Positions 9,159 to 18,155 of a stretch of DNA of 46,431 nucleotides are shown here, piece after piece. Every line of letters starts with the position of its first letter. Position 1 is the first letter of the stretch. The stretch spans positions 1-46,431 of the forward strand of contig NZ_NOXX01000197.1 of assembly GCF_002251775.1 (NCBI RefSeq), given 5' to 3'. Below the pieces are notes generated by a model that saw only the letters and a list, made by a program, of their open reading frames with translations, was not told where the DNA came from and made no database searches. Made by a program: the position numbers and the translations under genes. The stretch is from Flavobacterium aurantiibacter (GTDB lineage Bacteria; Bacteroidota; Bacteroidia; Flavobacteriales; Flavobacteriaceae).

Positions 9159-10091
9159 ATGTCCACTTCCGTCAACATCAATTTTCAACAACTGAAAAGC
9201 AAGCTGCAACTTCCCAAGCCGTGGGATTCGATTATTATTTTCGTGCTCAACATCTTACTCACAATTCCCGTGTTTATTATTGTGCATCAGAATATTATCG
9301 ATCCGCAATGGCCGTTTCATCTCGATCAAGTTTTTCTCTTCCTCATCATTGTTATCCTTTTTCAATTGTTGCTTCGCGCGCTGCGAACCATCATCATTAT
9401 TGCCATTTTTGTTTACTTACTTATTCTACTTTTTGGTACTGTAATCGGCGGTTACGGTTTTAACGCTGTTGCAGAAGATTATCGCGCAATGATGTACAGC
9501 ATGGCCGATAATCCGAATCCGCAAGATGTGATTATCGCTAAACTTCTCCCCTTTCCAAATAAATCCCAGATTTTAGAATCCATTGAATTTAACAATCCGA
9601 AAGTTCGAAACTTCGCACTTTACGCCACCACGAAGCATTTTAAAGACGTGAAAGGATATCACAAAGACCGAAGAATGATTCAATGTTTCGCCGTTTTTAA
9701 AGAAATTCGAAACCGCTGGAATTACGTTAACGACCCAAAAAACACCGAGTACATTGCACGTGCCAGCGAATCGCTCGTACATTTTTCGGGCGATTGCGAC
9801 GATCATGCCATTTTGATGGCGGCTTGCATTCGTGCTATTGGTGGAACACCGCGATTGATACATACTGGCGGACATATTTATCCTGAAATGCTTATCGGAA
9901 AAAAAGCCGATCTTGAGCAAGCGAACTATCTAATCAAAAATGTATTGTTTGCTGAAGAATCGCGAAATAAAGAAATCCATTATCACGTCGACGAACGCGG
10001 ACAAATTTGGCTTAATCTCGATTACACGGCACGCTTTCCCGGCGGACCTTTTATGTCTGAAGAAATTCTTGGCGCGCTAACACTGAATTAA
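9159..10091 (+). CDS. Membrane-anchored transglutaminase-like protein
   Basis: 310 residues. Three hydrophobic segments occupy residues about 22-42, 57-75 and 77-100 and anchor the protein in the membrane. The C-terminal domain holds a transglutaminase/protease-like catalytic triad: Cys 213 in SGDCDDHA, His 239 in TGGHIYPEM and Asp 288 in NLDYTARFPGG. Bacterial members are usually cysteine proteases or peptide-modifying enzymes acting at the envelope; the substrate is unknown. It starts 14 bases after the binding-protein gene, and is likely the last gene of the yciH cluster. It faces ung, with only 6 bases between the stops. Confidence 0.8.
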   Translation: MSTSVNINFQQLKSKLQLPKPWDSIIIFVLNILLTIPVFIIVHQNIIDPQWPFHLDQVFLFLIIVILFQLLLRALRTIIIIAIFVYLLILLFGTVIGGYGFNAVAEDYRAMMYSMADNPNPQDVIIAKLLPFPNKSQILESIEFNNPKVRNFALYATTKHFKDVKGYHKDRRMIQCFAVFKEIRNRWNYVNDPKNTEYIARASESLVHFSGDCDDHAILMAACIRAIGGTPRLIHTGGHIYPEMLIGKKADLEQANYLIKNVLFAEESRNKEIHYHVDERGQIWLNLDYTARFPGGPFMSEEILGALTLN

Positions 10092-10116
10092 GTGCACTTA
10101 TTGCACCCACTTAATT
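10086..10116. terminator. Inverted repeat at convergent gene ends, possible terminator
   Basis: AATTAAGTG and CACTTAATT form a 9-base stem with a 13-base loop, spanning both stop codons of the transglutaminase gene and ung. There is no T run on either strand, so termination activity is a guess from position. Confidence 0.35.
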
Positions 10117-10769
10117 GGTTCTTTTCCGAGCGAAACCAAGATTTCATTGGTCTTGGTAAAATGCTTGTGCCCAAACCACTTGCCGTTATTTGCGCTTAAT
10201 GGCGAAGGATGTCCGGCTTCTAAAACAAAATGTTTCTTTCGATCAATAAATTTGGCTTTCTTGCTCGCAAAGTTTCCCCACAGCAAGAATATAACTTGTT
10301 CCGTTTCCTCATTGATGATTCTAATGGTTTCATCAGTAAACTCTTCCCATCCTTTCCTAGAGTGCGAGTGCGCAGTTCCTCCGCGAACCGTTAGTGTGCT
10401 GTTGAGTAACATCACACCTTGCTTGGCCCAATGACGTAAGTTTCCACTTTTTGGAATGGGAAGTCCGGTATCACTGTGTAATTCTTTAAAAATGTTTACC
10501 AAAGAAGGCGGTGGTGGAATTCGATCGTTTACCGAAAAACACAATCCGTTTGCCTGACCTTCTCCATGATACGGATCTTGGCCGATGATAACCACTTTAA
10601 TTTTGTCGATCGGACACAAATCGTAGGCCGCAAATATTTCTGCTTCAGGTGGATAACAGTGGTAAATTCGGTAATCGCGCTTGAGAAAAGTAAGCAACTG
10701 TACAAAATACGGTTTTTCAAATTCGTGCTCTAACTTTTCGCGCCACAGCGGATGTATACTCAACTTCAT
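10098..10769 (-). CDS. ung: Uracil-DNA glycosylase, family 1
   Basis: 223 residues, the normal length. It contains the water-activating loop GQDPYHGEGQANG (Asp 65, His 68) and the DNA-intercalating loop GHPSPLSANNG (His 187). It removes uracil arising from cytosine deamination or dUTP incorporation, starting base excision repair. The gene is divergent from mutS2, with about 107 bases between start codons, so two repair-related genes share an upstream region. Nothing unusual in the sequence. Confidence 0.97.
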   Translation of the reverse strand: MKLSIHPLWREKLEHEFEKPYFVQLLTFLKRDYRIYHCYPPEAEIFAAYDLCPIDKIKVVIIGQDPYHGEGQANGLCFSVNDRIPPPPSLVNIFKELHSDTGLPIPKSGNLRHWAKQGVMLLNSTLTVRGGTAHSHSRKGWEEFTDETIRIINEETEQVIFLLWGNFASKKAKFIDRKKHFVLEAGHPSPLSANNGKWFGHKHFTKTNEILVSLGKEPIKWVQ

Positions 10770-10845
10770 AATTTTGGTTTCCGATTAACTTAAACTGATG
10801 CTAATGCTTTCTTAAAAGAGCATAAAGTTATTAATTGCATCGCCG

Positions 10846-10853
10846 TATCTTTG
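10846..10853 (+). promoter_or_regulatory. Putative -7 promoter box of mutS2
   Basis: TATCTTTG matches TAnnTTTG. It ends 23 bases before the ATG at 10877, and lies inside the longer open frame, which supports 10877 as the true start. Confidence 0.5.
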
Positions 10854-10876
10854 TTAAAAAATACGAGGAAACGCGA

Positions 10877-13042
10877 ATGCTATCTATAAGCCCAAAAACC
10901 ATAACCGATTTACAATTTCCAACCATACTCGAAACACTTGCCGAGAAATGCAATACCGAGATCGGAAAAGAGAAAGCGTTGCAAGTTACACCAATTGCTG
11001 ATAAACTCGAGCTGCTAAAAGCTTTACAACATACATCAGAATACCGCTCCTCGTTCGATAACAACAACGCCATTCCCAATCACGGGTTTGAAAGCATTGT
11101 GTCTGATTTAAAAATGCTACATATCGACGGCAGCATGCTGGAAGTAAGCAGCTTTCGAAAGTTTTTGTCGATTTCAGAAACAGCGGCAACATTAGTAACT
11201 TTTTTAAAGAAATTCGAAGACTATTATCCGGAATTAGCAGCAAAAGCCAGTGAAATAACTATTTCAAAAGACATCGCGAAACTTATTGATAATGTGATTG
11301 ATAAGTATGGCGAAATTCGCGATAATGCTTCACCGGATTTGGTGGAAATTCGCCGGAATATGCAACAGGTTCGCGGAAAAGTGAATCAGAGTTTTGGTAT
11401 GGCGCTCACCCAATACAACAGTTTGGGATATTTAGACGACATCAAGGAGAGTTTTGTGGATAATCGGCGCGTACTTGCCGTGTTATCCATGTATCGAAAA
11501 AAGGTAAAAGGTGCCATCTTAGGAACGTCCAAAACCGGCAGCATTTCTTACATTGAACCCGAATCGACTTACAAATACTCGCGTGAATTAGCCAATTTAG
11601 AATTTGAAGAACGCGAAGAAATCCGACGAATTTTACTGTTACTCACCGCTCAGTTGCGCCCTTTCGGGGAAGTTTTAGGTGCGTATCAAGACTTTTTGAG
11701 TGATATCGACGTGATTGCTGCCAAAGCCAAATATGCACGTAAAATCAATGGCATTCTACCCGAAATCGATAATACGAGTCGGCGTGTTTACTTTCGCGAG
11801 GCCTACCACCCTATTTTATTTCTGAATAATTTGGCTGAAAAGAAAGTTACGTATCCGCAAACTTTTGAGTTGACGCAAGAGAATCGAATCATCGTTATTT
11901 CAGGTCCGAATGCAGGAGGAAAAACCATTTCCTTGAAAACAATTGGTTTACTGCAATTGATGTTGCAAAGCGGATTTTTGATTCCCGTGCACGAACGCAG
12001 TTCTACATTTTTATTCGATCGAATTCTAACAGATATTGGCGACAATCAATCCATTGAAAACCATTTGAGTACGTACTCTTACCGACTCAAAAACATGAAC
12101 TACTTTTTGCGTAAATGCAATAAGAATACGCTGTTTTTAATCGATGAGTTTGGAACTGGTTCCGATCCGGAATTGGGTGGTGCGTTGGCCGAAACTTTTC
12201 TGGAAGAATTTTACCATCGAGATGCTTTTGGAATCATCACTACGCATTATGCCAATTTGAAAATGCTCGCCAATGAACTTCCCGAAGCAACAAACGCCAA
12301 CATGCTTTTCGATGAGCAATCGCTGGAGCCAATGTTCAAATTGGTTATCGGTCAGGCCGGAAGCTCGTTCACCTTTGAAGTAGCTCAGAAAAACGGCATT
12401 CCATACGGTTTGATCAATCGTGCGAAAAAGAAAATCGAATCTGGGAAAGTTCGTTTCGACAAAACCATTGCTACGCTTCAAAAAGAGCGCTCAAAAATGG
12501 AGCAAACTGCGCAGAGTTTAAAAGAAGTTGAATTGAAAAAACGCGAGGAAAGCGAAAAGCTCGAATCGATAAACGCGCGTATCAAACAAAAGCTCGAAAG
12601 CTATCAAGAATTGTACGACCAGAATCAGAAACTGATCTACATTGGTCAGAAGGTCGACGATTTAGCGCTTAAGTACTTTAACTCCAAGAATCGTAAAGAA
12701 CTTATTGGCGAATTGGTACGTTTGGTTGAAGTAGAGAATTCGAAACGCAAGAAAATTGCGCCGAAGATTTTACAAGTCGAAAAGAAAAAGCAGGAAAAAA
12801 CAGCCGCCGAAGTTGCCGTGAAAGTAGACGAGATTCGAAAGGAAAAGAAAGCGAAGAAAGAGAAAGAAATCGTTGAAAAACCAAAAGCTGTTTTAAAAAT
12901 TGGCGATCGCGTACGTATGCACGACGGTCGAGCAGTTGGGGTAATAGACAGTATTGAAAAAACCAAAGCCACAGTAAATTACGGTGTCTTTACCTCGAAA
13001 GTGGCAGTTGATTTGTTAGAATTGGTAGAAGCAAAAAAATGA
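10877..13042 (+). CDS. mutS2: MutS2-like ATPase lacking the Smr domain
   Basis: 721 residues from ATG 10877; the open frame continues upstream to 10835 but that part overlaps the promoter box and lacks family similarity. The start MLSISPKTITDLQFPTI is typical for the family. Core and clamp regions are followed by the ABC-type ATPase with Walker A SGPNAGGKT, the Q-loop region DIGDNQSIENHLSTYS, and Walker B LIDEFGTGSDP. A long charged coiled coil follows (about residues 535-660), then a small beta-rich tail (IGDRVRMHDGRAVGVI). The Smr nuclease domain of classical MutS2 (about 780 residues) is missing. MutS2 proteins bind branched DNA and suppress recombination or rescue collided ribosomes; an Smr-less version should act without endonuclease activity. 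Confidence 0.88.
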   Translation: MLSISPKTITDLQFPTILETLAEKCNTEIGKEKALQVTPIADKLELLKALQHTSEYRSSFDNNNAIPNHGFESIVSDLKMLHIDGSMLEVSSFRKFLSISETAATLVTFLKKFEDYYPELAAKASEITISKDIAKLIDNVIDKYGEIRDNASPDLVEIRRNMQQVRGKVNQSFGMALTQYNSLGYLDDIKESFVDNRRVLAVLSMYRKKVKGAILGTSKTGSISYIEPESTYKYSRELANLEFEEREEIRRILLLLTAQLRPFGEVLGAYQDFLSDIDVIAAKAKYARKINGILPEIDNTSRRVYFREAYHPILFLNNLAEKKVTYPQTFELTQENRIIVISGPNAGGKTISLKTIGLLQLMLQSGFLIPVHERSSTFLFDRILTDIGDNQSIENHLSTYSYRLKNMNYFLRKCNKNTLFLIDEFGTGSDPELGGALAETFLEEFYHRDAFGIITTHYANLKMLANELPEATNANMLFDEQSLEPMFKLVIGQAGSSFTFEVAQKNGIPYGLINRAKKKIESGKVRFDKTIATLQKERSKMEQTAQSLKEVELKKREESEKLESINARIKQKLESYQELYDQNQKLIYIGQKVDDLALKYFNSKNRKELIGELVRLVEVENSKRKKIAPKILQVEKKKQEKTAAEVAVKVDEIRKEKKAKKEKEIVEKPKAVLKIGDRVRMHDGRAVGVIDSIEKTKATVNYGVFTSKVAVDLLELVEAKK

Positions 13043-13470
13043 GCGAAAGTGTAGTTTCAAGAATTCCGCAAGGGAAAAAGTTAATCTTGTTTGACGGTGT
13101 TTGCACCTTATGCGATTCGGCTGTTCGATATGTCATTACTCACGACAAAAAAGATGAATTTCGATTTGCTTCGTTACAGTCGGATTTTGGACAACAAATT
13201 TTAAAGCACATCGGCATTGACAATCGGCAGATAGATAGCATTGTTTTATACGAGCCTCATGTGGCGTATTACTACAAGTCGGCCGCAGCGCTGCAAATCG
13301 CAAAAAATCTGGGAGGTATTTTCTCCTTGGCGGGAATATTCCGCATTATACCCACGGGATTAGCGAACATTGTTTACGATTACGTGGCCAAGAATCGATA
13401 CAAATGGTATGGTAAAAAAGAAGTTTGCGGGATCGACGACGCCAACTTACGTTACAAAATAATAGCTTAA
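13039..13470 (+). CDS. DCC-family thiol-disulfide oxidoreductase (DUF393)
   Basis: 143 residues of the DUF393/DCC family, which has a thioredoxin-like fold. The signature LILFDGVCTLCDSAVRYVI carries a CxxC pair about 30 residues from the start. FRFASLQSDFGQQIL follows, then SAAALQIAKNLGG. A redox role is assumed from the CxxC pair but no substrate is known. The gene overlaps the mutS2 stop by 4 bases (ATGA) and is probably translated in coupling with it. It is convergent with the symporter gene. Confidence 0.88.
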   Translation: MSESVVSRIPQGKKLILFDGVCTLCDSAVRYVITHDKKDEFRFASLQSDFGQQILKHIGIDNRQIDSIVLYEPHVAYYYKSAAALQIAKNLGGIFSLAGIFRIIPTGLANIVYDYVAKNRYKWYGKKEVCGIDDANLRYKIIA

Positions 13471-13481
13471 GGTGCGTTCGA

Positions 13482-14729
13482 TTAATCCTTTTCCCATTTA
13501 CCAACAACTGCTGTAGCTAGAGCGTTTCCTAAGACATTAGTGGCGCTGCGGAACATGTCGCAAAAGTGATCGATGGGTAGGATAAGTGCAATGCCTTCAA
13601 CAGGAATATCGAACATACCACAGGTTGCTGCCACAACAACTAAACTTGCTCTCGGAACTCCCGCAATACCTTTACTGGTGAGCATTAACACCAACAGCAT
13701 GGTTAACTGCGTGGGTGTATCGAGGTGAACGCCGTAAACTTGTGCTATGAAAATCGCTGCAAAAGTCATATACATCATGCTGCCATCGAGGTTGAACGAA
13801 TAACCCAAAGGCAACATAAACGAAACGATTTTGTCTTTGATGCCGAAACGCTCGAGTTCTTCGGTTAATTTTGGAAAAACAGCTTCGCTACTTGTGGTGC
13901 CAAACGCAATAAACAAAGGTCCGGTGATGCGTTGCAGCAGCTGCTTCATTTGGGTGCCTAAAAACAAGAAACCGATTAGGAGCAATACTACCCACAAACT
14001 GCCGATTCCGACCATAAATGAGCCAAAGAACTTTGCATAAGTTAGCATGAGTTCGCTGAAATCGCGTACGGCAAATACGCCGGCAATCGCTCCAAAAACG
14101 CCGATTGGTGCGAACTTCATGACGTAGTTAACCATTTTAAGAACGATGTGTGAAGCCGTATCGAGTGCTTTGATGATCGGTTTTGAATAATCGCCCAAGG
14201 AAGCCGCTGCGAGTCCGAAGAAAATTGAAAACACAACGATTTGCAAAATTTCGTTCGTTGCCAAGGCTTCGAACAAGCTTTTTGGTATGATGTGTTCGAT
14301 AAAGTGTTGTGCAGAGAAATCGGCTGTTTTTGCTGATACTTCGGACGCAGAAGCTGTATCGATATTTCCGAGTGTTAATCCGGCGCCGGGTTCGAGTACG
14401 TTAACCCAAATCATACCAATTAGCAATGAAATGAGTGAGGCAGTAAAAAACCAACCCAGTGCTTTACCACCAATACGACCAACCACTTTGATGTCGCCCA
14501 ACTTAGCAATACCTACGATTAGCGTGGTGAAAACAAGTGGTGCAATGATCATTTGCACTAAGCGGATAAAAATCGTTGCCAAGATTTTGATGTAACTACT
14601 AAAATCTTTGGCTGCAATTGGATCGAAGTTTTGGTGAACGAAGATTCCCAAACCGATACCGGCAATCATTGCGATAAGAATTTGTACGGTGAGATTAGCG
14701 AAAACGCTCGGCTTTTTTTCTTGTGTCAT
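13482..14729 (-). CDS. Dicarboxylate/amino acid:cation symporter (DAACS family)
   Basis: 415 residues counted from ATG 14729 (MTQEKKPSVFANLTVQ). The open frame extends to 14780, but the added residues are Cys-rich and fall in the adjacent repeat. It shows the GltP/DctA fold: eight transmembrane helices and the conserved re-entrant loops AFGTTSSEAVFPKL and LPLGYSFNLDGSMMYMTFAAIF, then LTSKGIAGVPRASLVVVAA. It imports dicarboxylates or acidic or neutral amino acids with sodium or protons. Which substrate is not certain. It stands alone and is convergent with the DUF393 gene. Confidence 0.93.
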   Translation of the reverse strand: MTQEKKPSVFANLTVQILIAMIAGIGLGIFVHQNFDPIAAKDFSSYIKILATIFIRLVQMIIAPLVFTTLIVGIAKLGDIKVVGRIGGKALGWFFTASLISLLIGMIWVNVLEPGAGLTLGNIDTASASEVSAKTADFSAQHFIEHIIPKSLFEALATNEILQIVVFSIFFGLAAASLGDYSKPIIKALDTASHIVLKMVNYVMKFAPIGVFGAIAGVFAVRDFSELMLTYAKFFGSFMVGIGSLWVVLLLIGFLFLGTQMKQLLQRITGPLFIAFGTTSSEAVFPKLTEELERFGIKDKIVSFMLPLGYSFNLDGSMMYMTFAAIFIAQVYGVHLDTPTQLTMLLVLMLTSKGIAGVPRASLVVVAATCGMFDIPVEGIALILPIDHFCDMFRSATNVLGNALATAVVGKWEKD

Positions 14730-14749
14730 GATAGTTTGGTTACGATTGC

Positions 14750-14894
14750 AACAGCCCCGATTGCAGCGAAAAGCGCGCAAAGCCTGTTTTTACAGCTTGC
14801 CGATTTTTGCGGGCGACCGAAGGAAGCCTAAAAAAAGCGCTGCAAGCGTAAAAAAGGGGCTGCGCACTTGTAGCGAAAAGCGGGAATAGCTGCC
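14750..14894. repeat. Dispersed flavobacterial intergenic repeat
   Basis: The region between the symporter and aroC begins ACAGCCCCGATTGCAGCG and ends AGCGGGAATAGCTGCC, with GC-rich inverted arms around GCGCTGCAAGCG. From memory this is the pattern of a family of repeats scattered through Flavobacterium chromosomes. It is non-coding as far as I can tell, although short frames cross it. Copies elsewhere in the genome would confirm it. Confidence 0.6.
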
Positions 14895-14897
14895 TCA

Positions 14898-15965
14898 TTA
14901 TATGGAAGATTGTATTTTTTGTAAGAGATAAAAATCGGCTAAAACTAGTGCGGTCATAGCCTCGACGATGGGAACGGCGCGGGGAACGACGCAAGGATCG
15001 TGGCGACCTTTAGCTTCCAATACCACTTCTTCGCCCAGGGCGTTTATCGTTTTTTGATCTTGCATGATGGTTGCAACGGGCTTAAACGCTACGCGGAAGC
15101 AAATATCCATACCGTTAGAAATTCCGCCTTGAATCCCGCCGGAGTGATTGGTAATGGTAGTTCCGTCGGTCAGAAAAGTATCGTTGTGCTCAGAACCAAA
15201 CATGCTTGCTGCTTGAAAACCGCTGCCGATTTCGAATCCTTTTACGGCATTTATGGACAACATGGCGCGACCAAGAGCAGCGTGTAATTTGTCGAAAATC
15301 GGCTCTCCGAGTCCAGCCGGGACGCCCTTTACAATGCAATCGATGACGCCGCCAACGCTATCGCCTTTTTGTTTGAGATCGGTTAATAATTCGAGCATTT
15401 GTTGGCTTAGTTCGGGAACGGGGCAACGAATTTCGGACTGATCGACCAGGGATCTTGTGACGTAATTTTGGTACGAATCGGTTTTAATGGAACCGATTTG
15501 CGACACGTAAGCGGTTATCTGCACGTTTGGCAAGAGTTGTTCGACTAGGGCACCTGCGGCAACGCGTACGGCGGTTTCACGAGCGGAACTTCGGCCACCA
15601 CCACGGTAGTCGCGAAAACCGTACTTTTTATCGTAGGTGAAGTCGGCGTGTGAAGGTCGGTATGCGTCTTTAATCTTGTCGTAATCAACCGATTTTTTGT
15701 CGGCATTAGGAATGATGAAACCGATGGGAGTTCCGGTGGTTTTCCCTTCGAAGATACCGGACAGGAAAGTAATGGCGTCGGACTCGTTTCGTGGGGAAAC
15801 CCACTGGCTTTGTCCGGGTCGGCGTCTATTTATCTGATTTTGAATAGCTTGAAAATCGATTGTCAGACCAGCCGGAACGTGATCGAGAATACCACCGATG
15901 GCTTCGCCGTGCGATTCGCCGAAGGTAGTAAGCGTGAGCAGAGTTCCGAAAGTATTTGCTGCCAT
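14898..15965 (-). CDS. aroC: Chorismate synthase
   Basis: 355 residues, family length. It has the signatures [19 protein letters not shown] near the N-terminus, [15 protein letters not shown], and [22 protein letters not shown] followed by [14 protein letters not shown], which bind reduced FMN and the phosphates of EPSP. It converts 5-enolpyruvylshikimate-3-phosphate to chorismate, the last common step to aromatic amino acids. No other shikimate gene is nearby. Conserved residues appear intact. Confidence 0.97.
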   Translation of the reverse strand: MAANTFGTLLTLTTFGESHGEAIGGILDHVPAGLTIDFQAIQNQINRRRPGQSQWVSPRNESDAITFLSGIFEGKTTGTPIGFIIPNADKKSVDYDKIKDAYRPSHADFTYDKKYGFRDYRGGGRSSARETAVRVAAGALVEQLLPNVQITAYVSQIGSIKTDSYQNYVTRSLVDQSEIRCPVPELSQQMLELLTDLKQKGDSVGGVIDCIVKGVPAGLGEPIFDKLHAALGRAMLSINAVKGFEIGSGFQAASMFGSEHNDTFLTDGTTITNHSGGIQGGISNGMDICFRVAFKPVATIMQDQKTINALGEEVVLEAKGRHDPCVVPRAVPIVEAMTALVLADFYLLQKIQSSI

Positions 15966-16575
15966 GTTGAAGATTTGGTCAAATATAAGGAATACGGTTG
16001 TGAAGTAGATTTGAGATTGGAATTTGGTAGAGAAATTACGGATAAAACGGGTGTAACGAACATAGTTGTTCTTGGTTGGATACCGGTCTTCACTCTTTTG
16101 CGTTCTTGAATTTTCTTCTTTTCCTACTTTCTCACCAACTTAGTTCCGTGGACCACATAGGCACAGAGGTGACATAGTTAAGTAGGGAAAGAATTTGCGG
16201 ACTTTGCTGATGTGTGACAATATTAATTAGGTAAAGTTTCTTATTTCTATTTCCATTTTTTTACTTTTTTGAATTTTTTCACCCTTGCACTCTTTCCGTG
16301 TGAACGGGCGGAACGATATCCTTTTTGGCGATTGTAATTTCCACAAAAAATTTGCCAAAAAGATAAAGTGGAGCACGTGACGGCGCTAGCACTTTTTTTA
16401 ATTAAAGTAAATCGTTGTGCGAAGCTGAAATCTTTTGACGTACAAAAATACGTTAAGCGCCGACACACCCAAAAAAACTAAAAAACTCTTTTAGACAAGA
16501 CTGGATTTGTTAATTTTTTCTAATCCAAATTCACCAAAACGTCTAAAAAGTGCGTTTAAGTTGTATTTTCGTCGC
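15966..16575. other. Intergenic region of about 610 bases without a recognised gene
   Basis: Lies between the starts of divergent aroC and nrnA. It contains ACCACATAGGCACAGAG (about 16150-16166), the reverse of a motif frequently seen in intergenic repeats of flavobacterial genomes. It also holds long AT-rich stretches and short frames with atypical composition. The fragment TATTTTCG at 16564-16571 resembles a degenerate -7 box just before the nrnA start. No RNA gene is recognised. Confidence 0.4.
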
Positions 16576-17580
16576 ATGAATGAAGCGCTTTTAGAGAAAT
16601 TACGTACACAGCTCGCCAATCCTGGGAAAATTGGTATTGTAACCCATAAAAGTCCCGATGGCGATGCTATGGGCTCATCGCTCGGTTTATATCATTTATT
16701 GAAGCAATTCGGACATAAAATCGAAATTTTCACACCCAATCGCTATCCCGAATTTTTAGCATGGATGCCCGAATCGGAACGCGTAGTTGTTTTCGACGAA
16801 CAAAATTCAGCTGCCACGGCACTGTTAAACAGCTGCGATACCATTTTTACGCTCGATTTTAATGCATTTCACCGTGCAGGCGATATGGAACACGCACTGA
16901 AAAACAAATCGGCGTTTTACGTGATGGTCGACCACCACCAAATGCCCGATACATACGCACAAATCACGTTTTCAGACACGGGTTATGCATCGACTTGCGA
17001 AATGATATACGATTTGGCTGTTGGATTAGGTTGGCAAGAATACGTGAACAAAGACGTTGCCGCTTGTTTATACACGGGAATTGTAACCGACACCGGTTCG
17101 TTTCGATTTGCTGCAACAAAACCTAGCACACATTTAGCCGTTGCGTATTTGATGCAAACCGGCATCGATCACGCTAAAATCTATTCGAACATTCATGATA
17201 ATTTCTCGGCCGACCGCTTGCAATTGATGGGGCGCAGCTTGCAGAATTTAAAGGTATTTCCCGAAAAGAAAACGGCATACACGAAATTGTCGCAAGCCGA
17301 GCTAGATGCGTTTAATTATGTTAAAGGCGATACGGAAGGTTTAGTAAATTTGGCCTTGTCGATAAAAGGCATTGTATTTGCAGCGATTTTTATTGAACAC
17401 ACGGATGAAAAAATCATTAAAATATCGTTTCGTTCGCAAGGCGATTTTGATGTGAATCAGTTTGCAAGAGCACATTTTAACGGCGGCGGGCATATCAATG
17501 CGGCAGGCGGAAAATCGAACGTTAGCTTAGCAGAAACGATACAAAAATTTGAAGAACTGGTCTTAAATTTAGACATATAA
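16576..17580 (+). CDS. nrnA: DHH-family phosphoesterase, NrnA-like (nanoRNase / pAp phosphatase)
   Basis: 334 residues from ATG 16576 (MNEALLEKLRTQL); the open frame reaches back to 16507, but family proteins start near here. DHH domain: VTHKSPDGDAMGSSLGLYHLL, TLDFNAFHRAG, the MVDHHQMPD motif and GIVTDTGSFRF. DHHA1 domain near the C-terminus with FNGGGHINAAGG. NrnA degrades short RNA oligonucleotides to mononucleotides and dephosphorylates pAp in the cytoplasm. It heads a four-gene run with gldI and two isomerases, an order that I recall from other Flavobacteriaceae. Confidence 0.9.
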   Translation: MNEALLEKLRTQLANPGKIGIVTHKSPDGDAMGSSLGLYHLLKQFGHKIEIFTPNRYPEFLAWMPESERVVVFDEQNSAATALLNSCDTIFTLDFNAFHRAGDMEHALKNKSAFYVMVDHHQMPDTYAQITFSDTGYASTCEMIYDLAVGLGWQEYVNKDVAACLYTGIVTDTGSFRFAATKPSTHLAVAYLMQTGIDHAKIYSNIHDNFSADRLQLMGRSLQNLKVFPEKKTAYTKLSQAELDAFNYVKGDTEGLVNLALSIKGIVFAAIFIEHTDEKIIKISFRSQGDFDVNQFARAHFNGGGHINAAGGKSNVSLAETIQKFEELVLNLDI

Positions 17581-17582
17581 TC

Positions 17583-18155
17583 ATGAAAAAATACATATTG
17601 AGCCTCCTAATCCTACTGGTTGTATCGGCCTGTTCGCAGCAACAAGCTCGAATGCCCGTTTCGCGAACTTCGGGAACTTTTATGCGCGAGTCGGTTGAAC
17701 GCAATAAAAAACTCGTTGGTCGAGAGGAAGCGGCTATCGATTCGGTAATCAAAAGCAATCCGAAGATTAAATACCTCGCGAGCAGCAAAGGATATTGGTA
17801 CTTTTATGAAAATAAAAACCAAAACGATACGCTTAAACCCAAGAAAGGCGATGTTGCGTATTTCGACTATTCTATTTCCGATTTAAACGGCAACGTGATT
17901 TATTCAGAAGTTGAGCTGCGTCCGCAAACATATGCTGTGGATAAACAAAATATATTAATGGGCCTGCGCGACGGCATAAAACTGATGAAGAAAAAAGAAG
18001 TGGTAACATTTTTATTTCCTTCGCACATGGCATACGGTTTTAGAGGCGATACCAAAAGAATTGGTCCAAATACAACCATTGCTTGTACCGTAATGCTACA
18101 CGATTTTAAACCTGAAACACAAGTAAACACTAATCCAAATACTCCAAAACAGTGA
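17583..18155 (+). CDS. gldI: Gliding motility-associated FKBP-type peptidyl-prolyl isomerase lipoprotein GldI
   Basis: 190 residues. A lipoprotein signal ends with VVSAC at Cys 17. The C-terminal FKBP domain (about residues 90-180) contains KKGDVAYFDYSISDLNGNVIYSE, GLRDGIKLMKKKEVVTFLFPSHMAYGFRG and IGPNTTIACTVMLHDF. In Flavobacterium johnsoniae GldI is a lipoprotein needed for gliding and for the type 9 secretion machinery, presumably assisting folding of surface components. The assignment rests on domain plus its location after nrnA. It starts 2 bases after nrnA and overlaps the next gene by 4 bases. Confidence 0.88.
   Translation: MKKYILSLLILLVVSACSQQQARMPVSRTSGTFMRESVERNKKLVGREEAAIDSVIKSNPKIKYLASSKGYWYFYENKNQNDTLKPKKGDVAYFDYSISDLNGNVIYSEVELRPQTYAVDKQNILMGLRDGIKLMKKKEVVTFLFPSHMAYGFRGDTKRIGPNTTIACTVMLHDFKPETQVNTNPNTPKQ

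Noticed and set aside
15966..16575. RNA gene or small gene between aroC and nrnA
   Set aside because: Short frames have atypical composition and no tRNA, tmRNA or other RNA fold that I recognise could be traced.
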